Assembly: GCA_965539935.1 (NCBI GenBank)
Contig: CBETVX010000003.1
Span: 24,385 to 88,384 of the forward strand
Reading direction: 5' to 3'
From: CBETVX01 sp965539935
GTDB lineage: Bacteria > Bacillota > Clostridia > Peptostreptococcales > Caminicellaceae
Length of the DNA stretch: 64,000 bases
The notes under the pieces are model-generated. The model had not been told where the DNA came from and did no database searches. It saw nothing but the letters and a program-made list of their open reading frames with translations. Positions 1 to 8,129 of this stretch are shown piece by piece (positions within the stretch are counted from its first letter, which is position 1; every line of letters begins with the position of its first letter). The position numbers and the translations under genes are program-made.

Positions 1-142
1 TATCTGGGTTCAAACCTAATTTCTTATAAATAATTTTATCCGGTCCCGCAATGATATGAGCAATAGAGATTTGTTTACCAGGAACAGTTTCTTGAATAAT
101 TCTTAATTTTTCTTCTTTAGGTAAAACATCTTCTAAATTCAT
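1..142 (-). CDS. Bacterial microcompartment shell protein, EutS/PduU family (N-terminal part)
   Basis: The minus strand opens with an ATG at 142 behind a GGTGGGA ribosome site and stays open to the window edge (47 codons seen). The motif VPGKQISIAHIIAG near residues 20-33 matches the start of EutS/PduU shell proteins, where an N-terminal extension with EFVPGKQVTLAHLIA precedes the permuted BMC fold. These proteins form hexamers in the shell of ethanolamine- or propanediol-type microcompartments. Only the N-terminus is visible, so the assembly type cannot be decided. The gene reads away from this window, so the rest of any microcompartment locus would lie to the left. Confidence 0.72.
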   Translation of the reverse strand, partial: MNLEDVLPKEEKLRIIQETVPGKQISIAHIIAGPDKIIYKKLGLNPD

Positions 143-441
143 AGTAGTCCCACCTTTTATATTTTTATTTTCAATGTAATTGCTTAGTATTTCTATATAT
201 ATTTATAATTTCCTTCTAATTTTATTATAATATTTTATGCATAATTCAGAGAAATAATAAGAAGTTGAATGATAATATTATAAAAGTTTTAGCTGGGTCA
301 ATACTTCTCGATTTTGGCAGAAAAATACTTTATCAGGTATGTTTTTTTGGGAAATATTTCGTAGTTCCTTTATTTTCTATTCCATTTCTTTTTTAGTCAA
401 CTCTACACACCACACAATATATTCTATATCTAATTATATAT

Positions 442-484
442 TACTACAGTAGTATAGTTTGTAAATGTACCTTAATTTGTAAAT
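442..484. promoter_or_regulatory. Palindrome and direct repeats in the divergent intergenic region
   Basis: The 541-base gap between the shell protein and the dehydrogenase holds a 13-base palindrome, TACTACAGTAGTA (442-454), directly followed by two copies of TTTGTAAAT at 458-466 and 476-484 with an 18-base period. These look like possible operator sites for one or both divergent genes. No regulator can be named. Apart from these sites and the promoter at 599-627, I see no coding potential in this gap. Confidence 0.3.
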
Positions 485-598
485 AACGATCCTTTTTTAG
501 GCAATGATATGATGTGAAGCTACTATATTAAAATATTAGAATTAATATTTAGATAGCTTCTTTCCTCGGCATAAAGAAAGAAAATTCTAACAAATACC

Positions 599-627
599 TT
601 GACGTGTTAAAAATTTAACTATATTAT
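599..627 (+). promoter_or_regulatory. Sigma-A type promoter for the dehydrogenase
   Basis: TTGACG (599-604), a 17-base spacer and TATTAT (622-627) lie about 55 bases ahead of the dehydrogenase ATG at 684. Each hexamer differs from consensus at one position and the spacing is optimal. Confidence 0.6.
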
Positions 628-683
628 TATGTTAATAGTTTAATATCTTTATTAAAATTTCAAAATAGTAGGAGGAAATTATC

Positions 684-1424
684 ATGGTTGATTTGACTGG
701 AAAAGTAGCTGTTATTACAGGTGCAGGTTCAGGTATTGGAAAAGAGACGGCCCTTACATTTGCTAAGCAAGGGGCAAGTGTTGTATGTGCCGATATCAAA
801 GGATCCCATGATACTACAGAAGAAATTAAACAAAAGGGTGGAAAAGCGATATCCATATCATTGGATGTTGCAAAATGGGATCAATGGACAGCGTTAATGG
901 AAAAAACAGAAGTCGAATTTGGCAAGGTTGACATTCTATGTAGTATAGCTGGCATTTCAGAAGCTACAAATATCATTGATCTTACAGAAGAGCAATTCGA
1001 TCTTATGATGAATGTCAATGTTAAAGGTGTTTACTTTGGTATGAAAGCTGTGTTGCCAGGTATGTTAGAAAAAGGGGCAGGAAAAATTGTTAACGTTGCC
1101 TCTTTGGCAGCTCATGTTGGTTTAGCTGGACTTCCAAGCTACTCGGCATCTAAAGGTGCAGTTGTTTCCATGAGTAGACAAGTTGCCATGGAATATGCAA
1201 AACATAACATTCAAGTTAACGTTGTATCTCCAGGTATTATTGCAACTCCTATTCTAGCTAATAACACTCCTGAAATGACTAAAGCATTTACTGATGCTAC
1301 ACCAGCAGGACGCCTTGGTGAACCTGTAGAAATAGCTAATATGATTGCATTCCTTTGTTCTGAAGACAGTAATTTCACAACTGGTCAAGCAATTATGGTT
1401 GACGGTGGCTGGAGCCAACAATAA
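684..1424 (+). CDS. Short-chain dehydrogenase/reductase (SDR), NAD-type
   Basis: A classical 246-residue SDR. TGAGSGIG at residues 12-19 is the dinucleotide-binding motif, Asp37 at the end of strand 2 favours NAD(H) over NADP(H), and the Ser140-Tyr153-Lys157 triad in the YSASK context is complete. CSIAG at 86-90 replaces the usual NNAG, a common variation, and VDGGW near the C-terminus is typical. The start follows AGGAGG with good spacing and a clear promoter lies upstream. The substrate cannot be read from sequence: family members reduce 3-oxoacyl, keto or sugar substrates. It is a single gene divergent from a microcompartment shell gene, so an alcohol or ketone role linked to that locus is possible but unproven. 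Confidence 0.85.
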   Translation: MVDLTGKVAVITGAGSGIGKETALTFAKQGASVVCADIKGSHDTTEEIKQKGGKAISISLDVAKWDQWTALMEKTEVEFGKVDILCSIAGISEATNIIDLTEEQFDLMMNVNVKGVYFGMKAVLPGMLEKGAGKIVNVASLAAHVGLAGLPSYSASKGAVVSMSRQVAMEYAKHNIQVNVVSPGIIATPILANNTPEMTKAFTDATPAGRLGEPVEIANMIAFLCSEDSNFTTGQAIMVDGGWSQQ

Positions 1425-1507
1425 TATTTATAGTATATGAATATCTACATATAACTTTTATACCATATTAAGTAGAGACTTAAAGGATAATAGGTCATTG
1501 TATAGTT

Positions 1508-1535
1508 GGGGTGGGATTTCTTATAATTCCACTCC
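1508..1535 (+). terminator. Hairpin downstream of the dehydrogenase
   Basis: An 11-pair stem (1508-1518 with 1525-1535, two G-T wobbles) with a 6-base loop lies 84 bases after the dehydrogenase stop. It lacks a clean T-tract, so termination is only suggested. Confidence 0.35.
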
Positions 1536-1654
1536 ATTATTACGTTTAGACCTATTTTAATGGAGATGTAATAAGTTAATTTTATAATATTCTTTATAAA
1601 CAAGGAACATTTTAGAATATTCATTTCACAGGCATTTTTTGCATTATGAATTTT

Positions 1655-3055
1655 CTATAAAATTTTTTTATCGTTCTTGATTGTGGGCAAAACAATTTCT
1701 ACTTTTACCCCTTTATTAATATCGCTTAATAATAACAAATGTCCTTGATGTGCTTTTGCAATTCTTGCAACCATTGGCAAACCTAATCCATGTCCATTAC
1801 TCACCCTATGCTTTCTTTTGGAAGAATAGGGCAATTCTAATAAATCTGTAAGTTTCTCTTGAGGAATTCCTTTACCATTATCAGATACTATGATACTACA
1901 GGTTTTGTTGACTGGGTTTAGAGCCGTTTCTAACTGTATTTTACATCCATCAGGATTATGGTTAATACTGTTTTGCACCAGGTTAGTAATGGCACGCATT
2001 AGCAGTCTTCTATCACCATCTACTTGAATACTTTCATTAGAAATCTTAACATCAATGGTGAAGAGTTCATCTAATCCCTTATTTATAAATTCAGTTGCCA
2101 TTTGTCTTATCAATGCAGATATGCGAATTGGATTTTTATTTAGTGGTTGCATTTCATACTCCAGCATTGAAACAAGATTTAGATCACTCACAAGAGAGCT
2201 TAGATATTCTGCTTGCTGTCGTATGATACTTGATTGTTGTCTTTGTTCTGATGGGATATTGATATTTTCTTCTAGACCACTTGAATAGCCAAGAATCATA
2301 GAAAGTGGAGTTCGAATGTCGTGGGAAATTCCTGAGATCCAGTTTGAACGGGCTTCATCTCTCTTTTTTAGGTTCTCATTTCTTTCTTCTAATAAAGATG
2401 ATACACGGTTTATACTTTGTGCAAGTGGAGCTAATATTCCTTTTGGTTCTATAAAGACTTCTTTATCTTCAGCAAGGGCTTGTATTCCATGGGTCAAGGG
2501 ACGGATAGATTGAATTAATTTGGAGCCAATGAAAAGGGATAAAAGTAATGCCAGTACTATATTAGCAATGATTAAAGATGTTATTTTTAACGGAAAAGAA
2601 GAAACCCAGTTTGTTGGGAAAATATACTGATATTTTGCTAAACTATTTTGGGGATATCCTATAACTACTAAACCAGCATCATGTTGCCATACAAAAACAG
2701 GATAATCTAGTAAATAGTTTCTTGTTAATTTAGCTATATCTGTTAATGAATAAATTTCAGGAAGTTCTTCAGGAGCCATATAATTCCACGCTACGTGGCC
2801 TGTATCGTCAATTAACATTGCCCATGCATTGTTTTGATTAAGCAATTCTATTTGTTGTGAATCTAAATAATAGTTATCTGAAGAAAGATATAAACCTTCT
2901 GCTACCTTTTGAACAACAGCAGCTGGAGATTGTCCATTGTTAGCGCCTTTAAAGACCCACATACCTAATAACACAAAGTTGAGAACAAGCAAAAAAACAG
3001 AAATTATCATGGTTGAAAATATAAAACGTTTTAAAATTCGTAGAGCACCTTCCAT
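1655..3055 (-). CDS. Sensor histidine kinase of an antimicrobial-peptide-type two-component system
   Basis: A 466-residue membrane kinase. Transmembrane segments at about 12-35 and 156-178 enclose a roughly 120-residue extracytoplasmic sensor domain. The H-box SGISHDIRTP places the phosphorylated histidine at about His245, with the N-box at NLVQNSINHN (about 359-368), DNGKGIP (about 392-398) and GHGLGLP (about 421-427) completing the ATPase. It autophosphorylates and passes phosphate to the response regulator encoded one base upstream. The large external domain distinguishes it from BceS-type intramembrane kinases and resembles kinases of CprK type. Its divergent partner is an ABC transporter of lantibiotic-immunity type, suggesting that it senses peptide antibiotics; the ligand is unknown. 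Confidence 0.85.
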   Translation of the reverse strand: MEGALRILKRFIFSTMIISVFLLVLNFVLLGMWVFKGANNGQSPAAVVQKVAEGLYLSSDNYYLDSQQIELLNQNNAWAMLIDDTGHVAWNYMAPEELPEIYSLTDIAKLTRNYLLDYPVFVWQHDAGLVVIGYPQNSLAKYQYIFPTNWVSSFPLKITSLIIANIVLALLLSLFIGSKLIQSIRPLTHGIQALAEDKEVFIEPKGILAPLAQSINRVSSLLEERNENLKKRDEARSNWISGISHDIRTPLSMILGYSSGLEENINIPSEQRQQSSIIRQQAEYLSSLVSDLNLVSMLEYEMQPLNKNPIRISALIRQMATEFINKGLDELFTIDVKISNESIQVDGDRRLLMRAITNLVQNSINHNPDGCKIQLETALNPVNKTCSIIVSDNGKGIPQEKLTDLLELPYSSKRKHRVSNGHGLGLPMVARIAKAHQGHLLLLSDINKGVKVEIVLPTIKNDKKIL

Positions 3056-3056
3056 T

Positions 3057-3767
3057 TTAATTCTCCTTCACCATGAGTTTATACCCTAACCCTCGAACTG
3101 TTATTAAATATTCTGGATTAGATGGGCTCACTTCAATTTTTTCACGGATACGACGTATGTGTACCATTAGTGTATTTTCAAGACCATAATAATCATCTCC
3201 CCATGCGGCTTGACAAAGAGCATCACTGGTTACAATACGACTTCTATTTTCATAAAGTTTATAAAGTAATATAAGCTCTTTTGCCGTTAAAGGATATTCC
3301 TTAGAATTACTTTGAACAATACCACTTTCCAGGTTAATAATACGGTCTCCTAACTGAAAAACAGGACGTTTTTCACTTTTGGGTGGAGAATAAACCCTAT
3401 TCAAGATTGCTGTTAACCGAAGGACCAGTTCTCGTGGTAAAAAAGGTTTTACTATGTAGTCGTCTGCACCAAGTCCAAGACCTAGTAGACGGTCTTCATC
3501 ATTACCCCTTGCCGATAAAAAGAGAACAGGTATATTTGATGTTTTACGTAAAGAGGATAACAGGGAAAATCCATCGCCATCAGGTAACATGACATCTAAA
3601 ATCACAATATCAGGTTTTACAGAATTACAAATTTCTAATGTCTCTGAACAGTTGGAGGCTCTATAGATCCGTGTAAAACCTTCCCTACGCAAAAAACTAT
3701 CTATCATATTTCTTATTTCTACCTCATCATCGACTATGAGAATTTTTTTGTATTTTATATCATCCAT
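3057..3767 (-). CDS. OmpR-family response regulator
   Basis: A 236-residue regulator with an N-terminal receiver domain (acidic pair Asp13-Asp14, phospho-acceptor Asp58 in VILDVMLPDGDG, Lys107 in IVKPF) and a C-terminal winged-helix DNA-binding domain ending RGLGYKLM. The ATG at 3767 follows GGTGAT and the cognate kinase starts one base after its stop, so the two form one transcription unit. It probably activates the divergent transporter operon by binding the 11-bp-phased repeats at 3842-3882. That target assignment is inferred from position and from how OmpR-family regulators bind direct repeats. Confidence 0.88.
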   Translation of the reverse strand: MDDIKYKKILIVDDEVEIRNMIDSFLRREGFTRIYRASNCSETLEICNSVKPDIVILDVMLPDGDGFSLLSSLRKTSNIPVLFLSARGNDEDRLLGLGLGADDYIVKPFLPRELVLRLTAILNRVYSPPKSEKRPVFQLGDRIINLESGIVQSNSKEYPLTAKELILLYKLYENRSRIVTSDALCQAAWGDDYYGLENTLMVHIRRIREKIEVSPSNPEYLITVRGLGYKLMVKEN

Positions 3768-3841
3768 ATGAAATCACCCATAATAATTATATATTACATT
3801 TATTTTCCTTTCACCTATTTATTATTCCTGTTCTTACAATT

Positions 3842-3894
3842 TAAGGTTAGCGTAAGGTTATTGTTAGTTTTAAGAAAGGTTACTTTATTATACT
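3842..3894 (+). promoter_or_regulatory. Phased direct repeats and activator-type promoter of the ABC transporter operon
   Basis: TAAGGTTA occurs at 3842-3849 and 3853-3860, a relaxed copy TTAGTTTT at 3864-3871 and AAAGGTTA at 3875-3882, so four half-sites fall on an exact 11-base period. TATACT at 3889-3894 is a good -10 element, but the region where a -35 should lie is occupied by the repeats. This is the arrangement expected for an OmpR-type activator that recruits RNA polymerase. The transporter ATG lies 45 bases downstream. Confidence 0.6.
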
Positions 3895-3938
3895 TTAACG
3901 TAAAAATATTGTAAATGGATGGACAGGAGGAAGTAAAT

Positions 3939-4853
3939 ATGAATCAAATTGTTACTACTTATAAACTTTCTAAAGGGTATGGTAGGACCTATGCTGTGAA
4001 GGATGTAAATTTATCAGTAGATGAGGGGGAAATCTATGGCTTTTTAGGACCTAATGGAGCAGGGAAAACTACTACATTAAAAATGATTTTGGGATTAGTA
4101 CAACCTACTAATGGTAAGGTAAGGGTCTTTGGAAAGGAGTATGAAGGTAATCGAAGATATATTTTAAATAATATCGGTTCTCTTATTGAATCACCGTCAT
4201 ACTATGGACACCTTACAGGTCTTGAAAATATGCGAATTATCCAAAAATTAAGGGGTGTACCCAACAAAAATGTATCAGAAGTTATGAAAATCCTAGGATT
4301 AGAAAAACATAAGAACAAAAAGGTGGATAAATATTCTCTAGGTATGAAGCAGCGATTAGGTATTGCCATGGCATTACTATCCTTTCCAAAGCTTTTGATT
4401 TTAGATGAACCTACAAATGGCCTTGATCCTGCTGGTATTGGTGAAATTAGAGAGCTTATAAAATCTTTACCTAAGCGTTATAACATGACAGTATTACTTT
4501 CTAGTCATCTGCTCCATGAGGTTGAGCAGTTAGCCACAACTGTGGGGATTATTGACGATGGGACCTTGAAGTTCCAAGGTAGCATGGAATTGCTAAAAAG
4601 GAAAAGTTATTCAAGGATTATGATAAAGACCAAGAATAATATATATGCAAAAGAAATACTTTTTTCTAAAGGTTTTTTCCCTTCACAAAATAAAGATTAT
4701 TTAGTATTTAAGGGTCTATCTGATGAGGAAATAATACAGATAAACAGAAGTCTAGTAGAATATAATATCGGCGTTTTGCGCATTGAAGAACATAATAAGA
4801 ATTTGGAAAGTATTTTTATGGATATTACAAGGAAGGGGGAAAACCTGCAATGA
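3939..4853 (+). CDS. ABC transporter ATPase, lantibiotic immunity/bacitracin resistance type
   Basis: A 304-residue ABC ATPase of the BcrA/LanF group. Walker A GPNGAGKT spans residues 37-44, the signature YSLGMKQ is near 132-138, and Walker B LLILDEP near 152-158 is followed by a D-loop and switch histidine (SSHLLHEVE). The C-terminal 90 residues are the usual accessory extension. The start at 3939 is chosen because AGGAGG at 3926-3931 sits 7 bases before it; an in-frame ATG at 3915 lacks such a site. It overlaps the next gene by four bases (ATGA). With the two permeases it should expel membrane-active peptides; no lantibiotic biosynthesis genes are present, so it looks like a stand-alone defence system. 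Confidence 0.85.
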   Translation: MNQIVTTYKLSKGYGRTYAVKDVNLSVDEGEIYGFLGPNGAGKTTTLKMILGLVQPTNGKVRVFGKEYEGNRRYILNNIGSLIESPSYYGHLTGLENMRIIQKLRGVPNKNVSEVMKILGLEKHKNKKVDKYSLGMKQRLGIAMALLSFPKLLILDEPTNGLDPAGIGEIRELIKSLPKRYNMTVLLSSHLLHEVEQLATTVGIIDDGTLKFQGSMELLKRKSYSRIMIKTKNNIYAKEILFSKGFFPSQNKDYLVFKGLSDEEIIQINRSLVEYNIGVLRIEEHNKNLESIFMDITRKGENLQ

Positions 4854-5605
4854 AAGTAATTATTCTTGAATTATATAAATTGCGTCGCAAGCATTTATTT
4901 TTGATGATTACATTATTTTTACTAGTGGAAATGACTTGGGCCTTTATGGCAACAAGCACATCTATTTACCGTAATCCTGAAAATGCTAGATGGGAGCCTC
5001 TTATTGCAATGGTATCATCTATGAATAGTCTATTTTTACCTATTCTTTCAGCCATATGTGTATCTCGTATCTGTGATATGGAGCATAAAGGGAATACATG
5101 GAAATTATTGCAGTCCCTTTCAGTAAAGCGAAGTAAGATATATAAAGCTAAATTTATTTGTGGATTTTTTGTAATGGTGTGGGCATGCATAATACAAGTA
5201 TTTGCTATGGATGTATTTGGTGTTATTAAGGGGTTTGAGGAACCAGTACCATTCTTTCTACTAGCTCGTTTTTTTATAGGAAGCATTTTGACTAATGCAA
5301 TTATTATAGCATTACAACAATGGGCATCGATAGCTGTAAAAAACCAGGCTTTTCCACTATTCCTTGGTATGATAGGTGGCTTTATTGGTATGGCAGGGGA
5401 TTTTTTCCCACCAAAAGTTAGAAGACTTTTTCTGTGGTCATATTATACGGGCTTAAGTCCTATTACACAAAATTATACAAATGAAAGAATACACTTTATT
5501 GTCCGTGATATAAGTTCATTACTGCCTGTGCAAGTGATGTTGTTAGTGATTGGAATTGTCATTTATCTGGTTGGAAGCATTCATGTATCTAAGCAGGAGG
5601 TTTAA
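4850..5605 (+). CDS. ABC-2 type permease, lantibiotic immunity family (first subunit)
   Basis: A 251-residue integral membrane protein with about six hydrophobic segments, starting with a short basic cytoplasmic stretch (LYKLRRKH) and a first helix at about 15-35. Size, topology and placement directly after a BcrA/LanF-type ATPase match MutE/EpiE/CprB-like permeases. Its ATG overlaps the ATPase stop, indicating translational coupling. It forms the membrane channel with the following gene. Sequence alone does not say which peptide it handles. Confidence 0.78.
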   Translation: MKVIILELYKLRRKHLFLMITLFLLVEMTWAFMATSTSIYRNPENARWEPLIAMVSSMNSLFLPILSAICVSRICDMEHKGNTWKLLQSLSVKRSKIYKAKFICGFFVMVWACIIQVFAMDVFGVIKGFEEPVPFFLLARFFIGSILTNAIIIALQQWASIAVKNQAFPLFLGMIGGFIGMAGDFFPPKVRRLFLWSYYTGLSPITQNYTNERIHFIVRDISSLLPVQVMLLVIGIVIYLVGSIHVSKQEV

Positions 5606-5617
5606 GGAGGTATGAAT

Positions 5618-6352
5618 ATGTTGAAAAGATGTATTTTTGCTGAATGGAGGAAACTAAAACATTCTCATATATGGATATTACTGATGGGTCTACCAATTAT
5701 AAGTGTATTAATTGGGAGTGCTAACTTCATCATGAACCAAAATGTATTGAAAAATGGGTGGTATAGTTTATGGTCACAGGTCGGTTTGTTTTATGTAGAG
5801 TTTTTCTTTCCTATTCTTATTGCTATTTGTTGTGGATTTATGTGGAGGCTTGAACATCTTAATAGGAATTGGAACATGATTATGACTGTACCAGTTTCAA
5901 CTATTAATATCTTTTTATCAAAACTGATAGTAATTAGCGTATTACTAATTTTTGTTCAAGGATTCTTTATTTTATTGTATTTCCTTGGAGGTAAGGTGAT
6001 AGGATTAACCTCTTCGGTGCCTAGGGAAATACCTGGATGGCTATTTCGGGGTTGGATAGCTGCCACTACAATTAGTACTATACAATTAGCCCTATCTATG
6101 AGTATTCGTAGTTTTGCAGTTCCTATAGGGATAGGTTTATGTGCTGTTTTTATTGGACTTGGTATGTATATTACAGATTTGGGTTTCTTTTTCCCCCACT
6201 CCTTACTAACTATTGGGATGGGAGTACTTAGTCAAACAAGCCTTTTATCATCAAGAAATTATTTTTTGTTTTTTATAATAAATTTATTATATGGACTAGT
6301 TATTGGTGCAGGAGCTATCCGTTGGATGAAAAAATCAGATGTGATAAGTTAA
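5618..6352 (+). CDS. ABC-2 type permease, lantibiotic immunity family (second subunit)
   Basis: A 244-residue membrane protein with about six hydrophobic helices; the N-terminus (FAEWRKLKHSHIW) is typical of MutG/LanG-like permeases. ATG at 5618 is preferred to the one at 5612 because GGAGG at 5606-5610 is 7 bases from the former and only 1 from the latter. It completes a three-gene transporter operon. The paired but non-identical permeases suggest a heterodimeric channel, as in LanFEG and CprABC systems. Confidence 0.78.
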   Translation: MLKRCIFAEWRKLKHSHIWILLMGLPIISVLIGSANFIMNQNVLKNGWYSLWSQVGLFYVEFFFPILIAICCGFMWRLEHLNRNWNMIMTVPVSTINIFLSKLIVISVLLIFVQGFFILLYFLGGKVIGLTSSVPREIPGWLFRGWIAATTISTIQLALSMSIRSFAVPIGIGLCAVFIGLGMYITDLGFFFPHSLLTIGMGVLSQTSLLSSRNYFLFFIINLLYGLVIGAGAIRWMKKSDVIS

Positions 6353-6360
6353 CTGTAGGA

Positions 6361-6694
6361 GAGGTAACAATACAAGTAGGAACTTTTAGAAAAATTAATG
6401 GTTTAATAGTTAAAATATTAGATGAAAATAATGAACAATTATATATAACACCATAAGAACATAGGCATTATGGTGATTGTGGTGTTGAAATAAAGAATAT
6501 CTTTATAGATGACTTAAATGGTGATAAATTAGAGGATATAACTATTATTTATTCATCTTATTTTGGCTTTGGTTATTTGGAATGAAGATAGTGAAAGTTA
6601 TTTAACATTGTTTTTTAATTTACCTGATGTGAGGGAGTACATAAAATATGGTGGTATTGTGCCCCATGGGAATCTTTTAATTGACCACAAATAG
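6361..6694 (+). pseudogene. Decayed gene with calcium-binding-like segment
   Basis: Translation from 6361 reads through about 31 codons to a TAA at 6454, continues in the same frame with EHRHYGDCGVEI and a DLNGDKLED segment that resembles Ca-binding FG-GAP/VCBS loops, and stops at the TGA of GYLE near 6584. Shifting frame there gives WNEDSESYLTLFFNLPD and a further 25 sensible codons to a TAG at 6692. One internal stop plus one frameshift, no start codon and no ribosome site argue for a gene remnant. The parent family is not firmly identified. Confidence 0.5.
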
Positions 6695-6698
6695 TTCT

Positions 6699-6740
6699 AA
6701 ACCTAGGGTAGTGTAGTCATCCTAGGTTTATTGATTTTTT
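6699..6740 (+). terminator. Rho-independent terminator
   Basis: AAACCTAGG (6699-6707) pairs perfectly with CCTAGGTTT (6721-6729) around a 13-base loop, followed by ATTGATTTTTT. It would end transcription of the transporter operon and the remnant behind it. Confidence 0.75.
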
Positions 6741-6816
6741 GCATAAACTCCATAAAACTAGAATATTCTTATAAGAATCCAATGTTTTATGAAATAATAG
6801 AAAGGAGGAACAAAAT

Positions 6817-7800
6817 ATGTGCACATCAATGACATTGCAGACTCAGCAGGGAGAAATATTTTTTGGAAGGACTATGGACTTTTCCCATGATATTCAGCCA
6901 GAAATCTATATAGTACCTAAAAATTATGTATGGAATGACGCTTTGAATATGAATGTGATTACTAACCGTTACAGTTTTATTGGAATTGGGCAGGAACTTG
7001 ACGGAATTATGGGTTTCTTCGATGGTGTAAATGAAAAAGGTTTTGCGGCAGCAGCATTGTATTTTTCGGGATATGCCCAGTACAACCAATTATTACCTTG
7101 TATGACTGCTCGACCCATTGCTTCATTTGATTTTCTTCAGTATATCTTAGGAAGCTGTGCCTCAATACAAGATTTGAGAAGGGTATTAAGTAATATATCT
7201 ATTATAGGCATGCCAGATCCTGTTACACAGACAATTGCTCCATTACATTGGATTGCAGTTGATCAGACTGGAAAATGTGTAGTGATTGAACAAACTATAA
7301 ATGGATTAAGGCTTTTTGATAATCCTATTGGGGTTATGGCCAATAGTCCCGATTTTCCATGGCATATGACTAATTTAAGAAACTATATGGAAATATCTCC
7401 ATACCAGACCGAAGAAGTCTTTTGGGACAACATTCCATTAAAACCATTTGGTCTCGGAGGAGGAACTACATTACTTCCAGGAGGTTTTACATCACCAGAA
7501 CGTTTTGTAAGGACTGCATATCTAAAAACCCATGTACCAACACCTAAAAATGCTAGTGAAGCAGTTGTATCATGCTTTCATATTATGGAAGGTGTTTCTA
7601 TCCCAAGGGGCGCTGTAATATCTGCTCGAAACACATATGATTATACAAAATATACGGCCTTTATCAATACCAATACCTGTGAATATTACTATAAAACCTA
7701 TGATAATATGCAGCTTGTTAAAGTAGGATTATTTGAGGATCACAAAGAATCAGACCAGCCTTTAAGTCTAGGAAAACTAACACAACCAATGGTATACTAG
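6817..7800 (+). CDS. Choloylglycine hydrolase/penicillin V acylase family (Ntn hydrolase)
   Basis: A 327-residue linear amide C-N hydrolase. After removal of Met1, Cys2 becomes the N-terminal nucleophile. Arg18 and Asp21 (GRTMDF), Asn176 (MANSPDF) and Arg229 (SPERFVR) match the bile salt hydrolase set Cys2, Arg18, Asp21, Asn175, Arg228. The protein lacks a signal peptide and should be cytoplasmic. Bile salt hydrolases, penicillin V acylases and acyl-homoserine-lactone acylases share these residues, so the substrate is open; this one should not be named a bile salt hydrolase without testing. Strong AGGAGG before the ATG. It stands alone between two terminator-like hairpins. Confidence 0.85.
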   Translation: MCTSMTLQTQQGEIFFGRTMDFSHDIQPEIYIVPKNYVWNDALNMNVITNRYSFIGIGQELDGIMGFFDGVNEKGFAAAALYFSGYAQYNQLLPCMTARPIASFDFLQYILGSCASIQDLRRVLSNISIIGMPDPVTQTIAPLHWIAVDQTGKCVVIEQTINGLRLFDNPIGVMANSPDFPWHMTNLRNYMEISPYQTEEVFWDNIPLKPFGLGGGTTLLPGGFTSPERFVRTAYLKTHVPTPKNASEAVVSCFHIMEGVSIPRGAVISARNTYDYTKYTAFINTNTCEYYYKTYDNMQLVKVGLFEDHKESDQPLSLGKLTQPMVY

Positions 7801-7900
7801 AGTTGAGAAGATCTGTATAAGGCTAGGGTATATACTGCATTAATAATAAATAAAACAGGTCAAGAAAAGCAATAGTGAAAGTTATTATAGAATAATTCCA

Positions 7901-7938
7901 ATATTTTACCAATTAATCTATCGGTAAAAATATTTTAA
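7901..7938 (+). terminator. Possible terminator after the Ntn hydrolase
   Basis: TTTTACC (7904-7910) and GGTAAAA (7923-7929) form a 7-pair stem with a 12-base loop followed by an AT-rich ATATTTTAATT run. It lies in the 329-base gap 7801-8129, which otherwise shows only the extended -10 at 8031-8039. Confidence 0.4.
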
Positions 7939-8030
7939 TTCTTCATTATAATAGTATTACAGTAGGTAAGCATAAGAAGTAGAGTTCTACCGATAATTCC
8001 CAAAATTTGTGTTTTTTTCTAGAAATAAAT

Positions 8031-8039
8031 GATATAATT
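8031..8039 (+). promoter_or_regulatory. Extended -10 promoter element for the ankyrin protein
   Basis: TGATATAAT is a consensus TATAAT with an upstream TG, about 90 bases before the ATG at 8130. No good -35 is visible at the standard distance. Confidence 0.4.
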
Positions 8040-8129
8040 AATATGATAGAAAAGGTTTATAGGGTATCTCAAAATATATTAGAGAAATCGATAAATAAAT
8101 TTTTATAGAAAAGGTAGGGAAAGTATTAT

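Noticed and set aside
632..856. Minus-strand 74-codon frame over the start of the dehydrogenase
   Set aside because: It is the reverse frame of a clear SDR gene with promoter and ribosome site; no start signal of its own.
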